Origin: Bacillota bacterium
GTDB taxonomy: Bacteria > Bacillota > Clostridia > Lachnospirales > Lachnospiraceae
Direction of reading: 5' to 3'
Assembly: GCA_023424235.1 (NCBI GenBank)
Contig: JAFAEB010000248.1
Coordinates: forward strand, 1-22,190
Length of the DNA: 22,190 nt
Position 1 is the stretch's first letter. Every line of letters begins with the position of its first letter. The notes under the pieces are model-generated. The model was not told where the DNA came from, did no database searches, and saw nothing but the letters and a program-made list of their open reading frames with translations. The translations under genes were made by a program, and so were the position numbers. Of this stretch, positions 14,650 through 21,607 are shown piece by piece.

Positions 14650-16163
14650 GCCTTGTGTCCTCCAATCATTTTGTTTCTCTCAAGTGTGGTGGCACCTTCC
14701 TCTAGATTAATTCCTTTAATAATTGCATTCTTTCCGTACTTCTTTTTTATATCAAGCATTGCCTTTTGCATCTTTTTCTCTCGTTCAAGCTCAATTTCTT
14801 CCTCTTTTTTTTCTAAATCAGTCACATCTGAAAAAAGGGTAAGCTGTTCAAAGCTTTCAGTTTCTTTTATCGTTCCCTCATCAACAACATGATTCGCTGC
14901 TATATTGATTCTCCTCACTAGAAGATTTTGATCAACGATAGAATCAAATAAGTTCATGACTTGGTCCATAATTAGCTTTGTTGATGAAGTCTGTTTTCCA
15001 ACATTGGCTGTACCATGTGCAGCCTTCGGTATCAAACGCCCATATGGATCGCTTGTAATCTCTCCTTTATATAATTTCTTTATATTGGGATTTGTCAGAT
15101 TTTCAATATCATATCCTACTGTCAAAGTGATTTGGTCTGTTACAAGTCTTTTATCCACTAAATCTAGTGCCAGTAGTTCAATCATTTCACGTACCACAAG
15201 CTTTGCTTTATCAAAGGTATAAGCATATTGTAATACTTGACCAGACCCTATACTATTAGTACTTGGTTTATAAGCTTTAATATGAGCAATCGTACAAGGC
15301 TCAAAACCCCAAGCATGATCAATTAGTAACTCAGCATTGATACCAAATATCTTATATAGTAAATCCTCATTATAATAATCACTTGATTTACCAATTGAAC
15401 ATCTTGCTATATCTCCCATTGTAAAAAGTCCTTGTTCTTCTAACCTTTTTGCATAGCCCTTACCAACACGCCAAAAATCTGTTAGAGGACGGTGTGACCA
15501 CATTAATTTTCGATAGCTCATTTCATCAAGCCTAGCAATCTGTACACCATTTTCATCGGGTAAAGTGTGCTTTGCATGGATATCCATAGCAACTTTAGCA
15601 AGATAGAGGTTTGTCCCAATTCCCCCTGAAGCTGTAATACCAGTGGTGTTAAGTACATCTAGAATTAGTTTCCTAGCTAGCTCATAGTCTGATATTTTGT
15701 AAGTATTTAAATAACTAGTTGCATCAATAAATACTTCATCAATTGAATATACGTGAATATCTTCAGGTGCAATATACTTTAAATATATATTATAAATCCG
15801 AGTACTATACTCAATATATAGTGCCATTCTAGGCGGTGCAGTAATATAGTCTAGAGAAAGACTTGGGGTGGATTTTAGTTCGTCATTAAGATAAGATGCT
15901 CCGGTAAATGTTCGGTTAGGGGCTTTTAGTAGGCGTGCTGCATTCACCTCTTTTACCTTCTGTATAACCTCAAAAAGCCTTGCTCTTCCTGAAATTTTAT
16001 ACTCTTTTAATGAAGGTGAAACAGCAAGACAAATCGTTTTTTCAGTGCGACCAGAGTCAGCTACTACAAGATTGGTAGACAGTGGGTCAAGCCCACGCTC
16101 AATACACTCAACGGAAGCGTAAAAGGATTTTAAATCAATTGCAAAATAGGTTCTGTTTTTCAT
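14646..16163 (-). CDS. Y-family (UmuC/DinB/UvrX-like) translesion DNA polymerase
   Basis: This 505-aa protein is an error-prone DNA polymerase of the ImpB/MucB/SamB group. The catalytic metal ligands are visible: Asp10 in FAIDLKSFYASVE, and Asp142-Glu143 in YSIDEVFID. ASGGIGTNLYLAKVAMD is the conserved palm/thumb block. The C-terminal little-finger region ends in QLTLF (440-444), a beta-clamp binding motif, followed by a charged helix of Glu and Lys. The length is longer than DinB (about 350-400 aa) and suits the UvrX/YqjW type common in Firmicutes. The ATG at 16163 lies 14 bases after AGGAGG, a long spacing. It is overlapped by a small upstream ORF that probably delivers ribosomes to it. The YolD-like gene follows with a 4-base overlap. 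No LexA-type GAAC-N4-GTTC box is seen upstream, so SOS control is not supported by the visible sequence. Confidence 0.93.
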   Translation of the reverse strand: MKNRTYFAIDLKSFYASVECIERGLDPLSTNLVVADSGRTEKTICLAVSPSLKEYKISGRARLFEVIQKVKEVNAARLLKAPNRTFTGASYLNDELKSTPSLSLDYITAPPRMALYIEYSTRIYNIYLKYIAPEDIHVYSIDEVFIDATSYLNTYKISDYELARKLILDVLNTTGITASGGIGTNLYLAKVAMDIHAKHTLPDENGVQIARLDEMSYRKLMWSHRPLTDFWRVGKGYAKRLEEQGLFTMGDIARCSIGKSSDYYNEDLLYKIFGINAELLIDHAWGFEPCTIAHIKAYKPSTNSIGSGQVLQYAYTFDKAKLVVREMIELLALDLVDKRLVTDQITLTVGYDIENLTNPNIKKLYKGEITSDPYGRLIPKAAHGTANVGKQTSSTKLIMDQVMNLFDSIVDQNLLVRRINIAANHVVDEGTIKETESFEQLTLFSDVTDLEKKEEEIELEREKKMQKAMLDIKKKYGKNAIIKGINLEEGATTLERNKMIGGHKA

Positions 16164-16236
16164 ATTTATAGTCGCATCCTCCTATCTCCTCATATGTTGG
16201 TGCCTTTTCTTTCGTATAGCTGGTTTGCCAATCCAT
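16135..16236 (-). CDS. 33-aa leader ORF overlapping the polymerase start
   Basis: This frame starts at ATG 16236 after a strong TTAGGAGGAGG site seven bases upstream and reads 33 sense codons (beginning MDWQTSYTKEKAPTYEE) to a TGA at 16137-16135. It covers the ribosome site and first nine codons of the polymerase gene in another frame. The first ribosome site is better placed than the polymerase's own, so ribosomes would terminate just inside the polymerase gene, and translational coupling is likely. The peptide is acidic to neutral, with two Cys and no membrane segment. I do not recognise it. It could be a genuine small protein of the cassette or only a coupling leader. Confidence 0.6.
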   Translation of the reverse strand: MDWQTSYTKEKAPTYEEIGGCDYKYEKQNLFCN

Positions 16237-16406
16237 GCTTTTCCTCCTCCTAACAGTTACTTAAGTTATGTAGAGCTACTACTAAATATGTATTACCTGT
16301 AATATATCATAATATTTAGCATTATAAAAGAAATATTGAATTTATCTATGATAGCTCAAGTTTATATCTAATATTAAAATATGTTCCCCATCCTTTAACT
16401 CCTAAT
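16237..16406. other. Non-coding AT-rich spacer upstream of the polymerase cassette
   Basis: This spacer must hold the leftward promoter of the polymerase cassette. TATAAT-like boxes occur on the minus strand near 16325 and 16305, but none has a clear -35 at proper spacing. No RNA gene or LexA-type dyad was seen. Confidence 0.4.
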
Positions 16407-16450
16407 TAAAAGGAACCCTCCATATAGATTTCTATCTACACGTTGGGTTC
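16407..16450 (-). terminator. Rho-independent terminator of the hyp operon
   Basis: On the minus strand, GAACCC (16450-16445) pairs with GGGTTC (16418-16413), with an inner stem TAGAT/ATCTA, followed by CTTTTAATT. It lies about 35 bases past the hypA stop. Confidence 0.8.
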
Positions 16451-16485
16451 TCTTCATACTTATTATTTCAAAATCTTGCTTACTC

Positions 16486-16827
16486 TTAGCATGCCCTAAT
16501 TTCTTTTAAATAAAACTCTTTGCCACTAATCATCTCAAGTTCTTCATTCTTACACTCTGGACACACTTTATTATTTTCTATTAATGGATATACTTTCTTA
16601 CAGCTCCTACAGATTCCATTGGCTGTGAGTATTTCTATCTCTAATCTCGTATTTTCAAGTATAGTACCATCTACCGCAGCTGGAAAGCAGGCATGAAGGT
16701 ATCTTGGAATTACGGAAGATAATTCTCCCACTTGTAAAACGATAGCCTCAACTTCTTCTAACTTATTTTTCTTTACCACATTAAGTACCTGTGTGGTGAT
16801 ATGATACATGATCCCTAATTCGTGCAT
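16486..16827 (-). CDS. hypA: HypA nickel metallochaperone
   Basis: This 113-aa protein is a complete HypA/HybF, which delivers Ni2+ together with HypB during maturation of [NiFe] hydrogenase and, in some bacteria, urease. The N-terminal Met-His-Glu supplies the nickel-binding His2. The zinc knuckle is CRSC (C73, C76) and CPEC (C89, C92). LQVGELSSVIP is the conserved core block. The ATG at 16827 lies only three bases after the stop of the iron-sulfur flavoprotein gene, and its ribosome site GGAAGGAAA is inside that gene's last codons. The operon order is membrane protein, hypB, flavoprotein, hypA. No hydrogenase structural gene and no hypC, hypD, hypE or hypF is in the window, so the enzyme that receives nickel is unknown. 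Confidence 0.95.
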   Translation of the reverse strand: MHELGIMYHITTQVLNVVKKNKLEEVEAIVLQVGELSSVIPRYLHACFPAAVDGTILENTRLEIEILTANGICRSCKKVYPLIENNKVCPECKNEELEMISGKEFYLKEIRAC

Positions 16828-16830
16828 CGT

Positions 16831-19560
16831 TTATTTCCTTCCAAGTACTTTTTTTGCAGCTATTTTCACTTTACGCTTAATTACATGAGGTACAATGGCT
16901 TTCTTTATACCTAAAAATTCCACACCCTCACCATCATAGACACGCTCAAGCGTAATCGCTCCAAACTTACATTTTGTAGCACACATTCCACAACCTACAC
17001 ACATATATTCATCCACTACAGTAGCACCACAACCAAGGCACCTTTCGGTTTCTCTCTTCATCTGTTCCTCTGTAAGGGTGCTTCTAATATCACGGAAGGT
17101 AATTTTATCTTCCTCACCATGTTTTAAGGCTGCTCTTTGTCTAGGAGTAGTATCAAAGCTATCAAATACAACATTCTTTTTATCTAATTCATTGTATTGG
17201 CGCTTGCTACGGCCAATAAGTAAGTCCTGTCCTTCATGAACAAAACGATGAATGGAAATTGCTCCTTGTTTTCCTGCTGCTATTGCATCAATTGCAAAGC
17301 GTGGTCCAGTAACTACATCTCCACCTGCAAATACATCTTTCTCATTTGTTTGGTAAGTGATATTATCCACCTTAATCGTTTGGTTGGAATTTAGTACTAC
17401 ATTACTATTATCTAGAATATTTCCACAATCAATCGACTGACCAACTGATAATATAACATAGTCTGCTTTTACTATTATGGTATTATTTTCATCATACTTA
17501 GGATTAAAACGTCCATTTTCATCAAAAGTACGAATACAACGCTTAAGTTCAATTCCTGTAACCTTACCATTTTCACCTATAATACGTTTAGGCCCCCATG
17601 AATTATGAATGGAAATACCTTCCTTTTCAGCTATTTCAATTTCTTCACATAGGGCAGGCATTTGTTCTCTATTCTCTAAACAGAACATACTTACCTTTTC
17701 ACCACCAGCCCGTACTGACACGCGAGCTACGTCTATCGCTACATTACCACCACCAATCACTACTACATTTCCATGAATGGTTTCTGATTCATTTTGGTTG
17801 ATATGAGAAAGGAATTCAACTCCAGATATCACACCTTCGTAGTTTTCACCTTCAATTCCTATCTTACGTCCCTTCTGAGCTCCAATAGCCACATAGAAAG
17901 CTTCATATCCATCTTTTCTAAGCTCATCTAATGTGATATCTTTACCTACTTCTATTCCTGTTTTAAAAGTAACTCCAAGTTCTCTTAAGATATCAATTTC
18001 AGCCTCCACAATTTTCTTTTCAAGAACAAAGGAAGGAATACCTAGCGTTAACATACCACCAAGAACTTTTTCTTTTTCAAATACAGTAATATCATATCCA
18101 TCGATAGCTAAATAATATGCACAGGATAATCCAGCCGGGCCAGAGCCTATAATGGCAATCTTTTTATCACTATAATTGTTACGTTTCTTAGGTATAAATC
18201 TTGTATCTTTACTTAAATCTTGTTCAGCTATAAAACGCTTGATATCATCAATTGCAATCGGCTCATCCAAATCTCCTCTTGTACAAGCATCTTCACAGCG
18301 TTTATTACAGATATAGCCACAAACTGCTGGGAAAGGATTTTCCATCTTAATAAGTTCAAGAGCTTCTTTATACTTACCTAAAGCCGCCAATTTTATGTAA
18401 CCTTGTACAGCGATATGAGCAGGGCAATTGGATTTACAAGGTGCTGTACCAGTATCTACAACTTCTTCACGGTTGGTTCTATAATCAATATTCCAATCAT
18501 CCTTAGTCCAAGCATTGTTTCTTGGGGTATAAGTAGTCGTAATATTCTCTGTTATTGGTTCTCTAGAACAAAGTTTTTGCCCAAGCTTCATGGCATTCAT
18601 AGGACAATTTTCCACACATTGACCGCATGCTACACATTTTTCCTTATCCACCTTTGATACATAGTTGGAACGTACCATATCTACATTCTTATACATGGTT
18701 CCAGAGCGAAGGGAAAGACAAGAACAGCCACAGCAATTACAAATAGCGTGCGTTTTTCCGGAACCATCGATATTTGGAATCTGGTGCATAAGACCATTTT
18801 CTTCTGCTCGCTTAATGATTTCAAAAGCTTCTTCTCTTGTAATTTCTCGCCCACGTCCGGTACGAATATAGTATTCTGCTGCATGCCCCATCTGAATACA
18901 CATATCTTCTTTTAAATGGCCACACCCCTCTCCCATAACTTCTCTATCCGTTCGACAAGAGCATGGAGAACAAGAGAATATTGTGTTATCATTTAAATAT
19001 TTTGAAACTTCTTCATAACTAGCTCTACGGCTATTGCCTTCAATCGCTGTTTCAATGGGGATAACTCTCATAAGACCGATGCCTGGAGGAAACATCCCTG
19101 CACTCATAGGGCCCCTGACTCTTCCATAGGCCTCCATTGCATAAGTTACAATAGGATATTTCTTAACAACCTCTAGATTATTAACAATCATCTCCATAAT
19201 ACCAGGAATCCAGCTTTCCGCATGCCAGAAGGTATCCACTCCATTTATAACATTTACAAAAGTGGTACCGTAATCGGCAAGCTTCATCATCTGCTCATGA
19301 CAGTACTCTTCCGATTTTCCTGTAATCTGCGCCATTTCTTTTGCTGTTCTCTTCGTATAATAGCCCATAGCTAATCCAATCTTAGCCATATCATCATCAA
19401 CACCAGCCTCTAATATAACATACTCTGGATCATCCCACTCATAACCGTTCTTTTTTGGGTCTTTGCGGCCTAGCATATTAGCAAAAGCCATAACCTTCTC
19501 GTTATACTTACACTGATAACCTTCTGGAAAATACATTTTCGTAATTGCTTCTTGCACCAT
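16831..19560 (-). CDS. Large iron-sulfur flavoprotein: Cys-rich N domain, ferredoxin motif, GltD-like NAD(P)H oxidoreductase, C-terminal ferredoxin
   Basis: This cytosolic redox protein of about 909 aa has four parts. Residues 1-300 are a helical, winged-helix-like domain (TAKEMAQITGKSEEYC) with spaced Cys (C-S-C-R near 200) and CNCCGCSC near 275, resembling the 427-aa protein at 1231-2514. A [4Fe-4S] motif CVACGQCVENCP lies near 315. Residues ~370-830 match the small subunit of glutamate synthase and its relatives: CKSNCPAH and CGYICNKRCEDAC for iron-sulfur clusters, IGSGPAGLSCAYYL for FAD, VVIGGGNVAIDVARV for NAD(P)H, and DVFAGGDVVTGP closing the FAD site. The C terminus has CLGCG and CVGCGMCATKC. 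It probably moves electrons between NAD(P)H and a ferredoxin-like partner; the substrate is unknown. The frame is open to 19608, but ATG 19560 is chosen because AAAGGAGAG sits just upstream and the hypB stop is one base away. A longer start would overlap hypB. Confidence 0.9.
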   Translation of the reverse strand: MVQEAITKMYFPEGYQCKYNEKVMAFANMLGRKDPKKNGYEWDDPEYVILEAGVDDDMAKIGLAMGYYTKRTAKEMAQITGKSEEYCHEQMMKLADYGTTFVNVINGVDTFWHAESWIPGIMEMIVNNLEVVKKYPIVTYAMEAYGRVRGPMSAGMFPPGIGLMRVIPIETAIEGNSRRASYEEVSKYLNDNTIFSCSPCSCRTDREVMGEGCGHLKEDMCIQMGHAAEYYIRTGRGREITREEAFEIIKRAEENGLMHQIPNIDGSGKTHAICNCCGCSCLSLRSGTMYKNVDMVRSNYVSKVDKEKCVACGQCVENCPMNAMKLGQKLCSREPITENITTTYTPRNNAWTKDDWNIDYRTNREEVVDTGTAPCKSNCPAHIAVQGYIKLAALGKYKEALELIKMENPFPAVCGYICNKRCEDACTRGDLDEPIAIDDIKRFIAEQDLSKDTRFIPKKRNNYSDKKIAIIGSGPAGLSCAYYLAIDGYDITVFEKEKVLGGMLTLGIPSFVLEKKIVEAEIDILRELGVTFKTGIEVGKDITLDELRKDGYEAFYVAIGAQKGRKIGIEGENYEGVISGVEFLSHINQNESETIHGNVVVIGGGNVAIDVARVSVRAGGEKVSMFCLENREQMPALCEEIEIAEKEGISIHNSWGPKRIIGENGKVTGIELKRCIRTFDENGRFNPKYDENNTIIVKADYVILSVGQSIDCGNILDNSNVVLNSNQTIKVDNITYQTNEKDVFAGGDVVTGPRFAIDAIAAGKQGAISIHRFVHEGQDLLIGRSKRQYNELDKKNVVFDSFDTTPRQRAALKHGEEDKITFRDIRSTLTEEQMKRETERCLGCGATVVDEYMCVGCGMCATKCKFGAITLERVYDGEGVEFLGIKKAIVPHVIKRKVKIAAKKVLGRK

Positions 19561-19561
19561 T

Positions 19562-20227
19562 CTACTCTCCTTTAACCTCTCTATATAACCACTCAGTCCA
19601 AGCTGCAATCCCTTCTCCTGTTTTAGCAGAAATCGGGAATATTTTAATATCTGGATTTAGTTTTTTCACTCTTTTTATACAAAGGTCTAGATCAAAGTCA
19701 AATACATTAGCTACATCGATTTTATTAATAATTAAAGCATTGGATATTTGAAACATAAGCGGGTATTTAAGAGGCTTATCATCCCCTTCTGGCACACTTA
19801 AAATCATAGCATTTTTTGTTGCACCTGTATCAAACTCTGCAGGACAGACTAGATTCCCCACATTCTCAAGAATTACCAAATCAGTACCTTTTGCATCTAA
19901 TCCCTCTAATCCCTGTCTTGTCATATCTGCATCTAAATGACACATGCCGCCTGTATGTAATTGTATAACCTTTACCCCAGTTTTATCTGATATTGTTATA
20001 GCATCCACATCGGAATCAATATCTGCCTCCATAACTGCAATATGAAGTTTATCTTTCAACTCATTAATCGTCTTTACCAATGTGGTGGTCTTACCAGCAC
20101 CTGGTGAACTCATAAGATTTAAAAGAAAGGTATTTTCACTTTTTAATTGTTCTCTAAGACGCATGGCATCTTTATTGTTGTCTTCAAATATACTTTCCTT
20201 AATTTCAATTGTTTTAAATTCTTTCAT
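19562..20227 (-). CDS. hypB: HypB nickel-insertion GTPase
   Basis: This 221-aa GTPase of the SIMIBI class binds and transfers Ni2+ during metalloenzyme maturation. The P-loop is SPGAGKTT (41-48), the guanine-specificity motif NKID (168-171), and the metal site of the G domain is Cys96-His97 plus Cys128 (in ENVGNLVCPAEFD). The 32-residue spacing of the two Cys matches E. coli HypB. The His-rich N-terminal store seen in some HypB proteins and the CXXCGC N-terminal site of E. coli HypB are both absent. The ATG at 20227 lies seven bases after GAGG; an ATG four bases earlier runs into a stop at once. The stop is one base before the flavoprotein start, so the two are translationally coupled. The membrane protein gene lies 66 bases upstream with no terminator between. 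Confidence 0.95.
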   Translation of the reverse strand: MKEFKTIEIKESIFEDNNKDAMRLREQLKSENTFLLNLMSSPGAGKTTTLVKTINELKDKLHIAVMEADIDSDVDAITISDKTGVKVIQLHTGGMCHLDADMTRQGLEGLDAKGTDLVILENVGNLVCPAEFDTGATKNAMILSVPEGDDKPLKYPLMFQISNALIINKIDVANVFDFDLDLCIKRVKKLNPDIKIFPISAKTGEGIAAWTEWLYREVKGE

Positions 20228-20293
20228 TCATTTACCTCATTTCTTGGCTTCTCTTTCTTAATACCGATTATGTGTTACGATGACATAAGCTTA

Positions 20294-21280
20294 TTATTCT
20301 GCCAATGACTTTATCATTTGATACTCTTTTAAATCTGTATATAATTCACCTTTATAAGGATTACGTTTTGTCTTTTTCCACTTATAAATCATGTAAACTA
20401 CAACCACAATATTAGCAGCTAAACTTAAGAAGCTAACGATAAAATATATAGTTGGATTATAAGTAGAGTCTACACGCCATTTACCATAGTCTTGGAATAG
20501 AGGAAATGTCTGGGCAAACATACACCAAAGTGCCAATGTTTGTGCACGATGCTGTAACCATGCTCCCTTACCAACTGTAAATGCACATAGAGTTGGTGCC
20601 AATAAAAGTGCGAAACCACAATACCAAGAGTGATGAGGTAGACAATTATATGTATAAGCAAAGTTCCATAAATCGTATGCTAGAATATAGAACCATAACA
20701 TATCTGGCCACAACATGTCCCTGCTACCATCTTTCTTTGTCTTTTTTCTAATTACGATACCAAACCAACCTGTAATAATTACAATATTTAAGATACCAGC
20801 GATTGCATTCATATAGTTCCAAGCTCCACCCATTAGCATAACAGGAGCATCTGCAGTGATATCTTGTGCCATTACAGCATATTTGCTACCTACTTCAAAA
20901 TCACGAATAACAGCTTCTAATATATTTATAGCTAATATTAAAGGTGGAAAACAAAGTGCGATCTTATTATCAGATAATGCCCATTCCTTACCTGTTTTCT
21001 TATTTCTACCACGTACATGACGGATGCACCAAAAGCCAATACATCCAGCAGTAGCTGAATATACCTTTGCTAAATGAAACCAGTCCGTGTAGGTTGTTTC
21101 TTTCATTACTGTAAACCACAATACTGATAAAACAGTTGGTAATACCACAAAACCAATTAGACCTGCCACTTTCGATCTTCGGGTTACTTCATTTAGTAAA
21201 AATAGAACCACAAATACAAGAATCCAAACTAGCCAAACACTTAAAAAACCTGCTCCTTCCGAATAATTAAACTGAAACAT
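20294..21280 (-). CDS. Polytopic membrane protein of unknown function (possibly DUF5692 family)
   Basis: This protein of about 328 aa has roughly eight or nine hydrophobic segments, with the first near residues 11-31 and the last near 285-305, followed by a short basic-acidic tail. The most striking block is DLWNFAYTYNCLPHHSWYCG, rich in Trp, Tyr, Cys and His within the membrane, which could bind a metal or a cofactor. GGAWNYMNAIAGILN is another conserved-looking stretch. I recall similar Lachnospiraceae proteins under the name DUF5692, but cannot confirm that here. The ATG at 21280 follows AAGGAGGAG by seven bases; the frame is open to 21313, where the ATG has no ribosome site. It is the first gene of the operon that continues to hypB, the flavoprotein and hypA, and is preceded by a strong promoter with a FadR-type operator. 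A transport or membrane redox role is possible; nothing in the sequence decides it. Confidence 0.85.
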   Translation of the reverse strand: MFQFNYSEGAGFLSVWLVWILVFVVLFLLNEVTRRSKVAGLIGFVVLPTVLSVLWFTVMKETTYTDWFHLAKVYSATAGCIGFWCIRHVRGRNKKTGKEWALSDNKIALCFPPLILAINILEAVIRDFEVGSKYAVMAQDITADAPVMLMGGAWNYMNAIAGILNIVIITGWFGIVIRKKTKKDGSRDMLWPDMLWFYILAYDLWNFAYTYNCLPHHSWYCGFALLLAPTLCAFTVGKGAWLQHRAQTLALWCMFAQTFPLFQDYGKWRVDSTYNPTIYFIVSFLSLAANIVVVVYMIYKWKKTKRNPYKGELYTDLKEYQMIKSLAE

Positions 21281-21320
21281 AAATAATCTCCTCCTTATAG
21301 TAAATGCACCCATCTATAAT

Positions 21321-21333
21321 CTGGTCATACCAG
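21321..21333. promoter_or_regulatory. GntR/FadR-type operator, copy 1 (membrane protein-hyp operon side)
   Basis: CTGGTCATACCAG is a perfect 5-bp inverted repeat around three bases, the TGGT-N3-ACCA form used by FadR-subfamily regulators. It lies about 10-22 bases downstream of the predicted start point of the leftward operon, where bound protein would block transcription. It matches the copy at 21554-21566, and its centre is also about 47 bases from the start codon it serves. Confidence 0.75.
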
Positions 21334-21349
21334 TAGTGCAGTTACATTC

Positions 21350-21378
21350 ATTCTATATAATATTATGTAGATTGTCAA
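21350..21378 (-). promoter_or_regulatory. Promoter of the membrane protein-hypB-flavoprotein-hypA operon
   Basis: A perfect -35 TTGACA (21378-21373) and a -10 TAGAAT (21355-21350) have 17-bp spacing on the minus strand. The operator copy 1 lies just downstream of the expected start point near 21343. Confidence 0.8.
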
Positions 21379-21426
21379 GTTTTTATCAATCTTAATGTGG
21401 AATTATTATCAATATATTTTACCTTC

Positions 21427-21460
21427 TAATGATTAAACTACACATACATATTAATCATTA
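21427..21460. repeat. Inverted repeat in the divergent promoter region
   Basis: TAATGATTAA (21427-21436) and TTAATCATTA (21451-21460) are perfect 10-bp arms separated by 14 bases. They lie between the two divergent promoters and overlap neither. They could bind a second regulator or two dimers of one protein; chance is possible in such AT-rich DNA. Confidence 0.5.
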
Positions 21461-21524
21461 ATTAGTTACATTTTGATATTAATTATTGTGGAATATAATT
21501 GTCATTATCTATTTATATTGAATT

Positions 21525-21552
21525 TTGATTCATATTATGGTATTTTTAGAAT
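21525..21552 (+). promoter_or_regulatory. Promoter of the GntR regulator gene
   Basis: -35 TTGATT (21525-21530) and -10 TAGAAT (21547-21552) have 16-bp spacing. The same TAGAAT hexamer serves the divergent operon. Operator copy 2 starts two bases after it, so the regulator probably represses its own gene. Confidence 0.6.
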
Positions 21553-21553
21553 A

Positions 21554-21566
21554 CTGGTTGTACCAG
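21554..21566. promoter_or_regulatory. GntR/FadR-type operator, copy 2 (regulator side)
   Basis: CTGGTTGTACCAG repeats the TGGT-N3-ACCA palindrome of copy 1. Read toward each gene, both are ACTGGT-N3-ACCAGATT, so identity extends beyond the core. It overlaps the predicted start point of the regulator gene. Confidence 0.75.
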
Positions 21567-21607
21567 ATTGGGGTTTATATCTGATTGAGCATTAGAAAGG
21601 AATACAT

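Noticed and set aside
16237..16406. LexA/SOS box upstream of the Y-family polymerase
   Set aside because: No GAAC-N4-GTTC dyad was found, so SOS control is not claimed.
19561..19608. N-terminal extension of the flavoprotein to the upstream start at 19608
   Set aside because: It would overlap the end of hypB by 47 bases; the ATG at 19560 has AAAGGAGAG just upstream and couples to the hypB stop.
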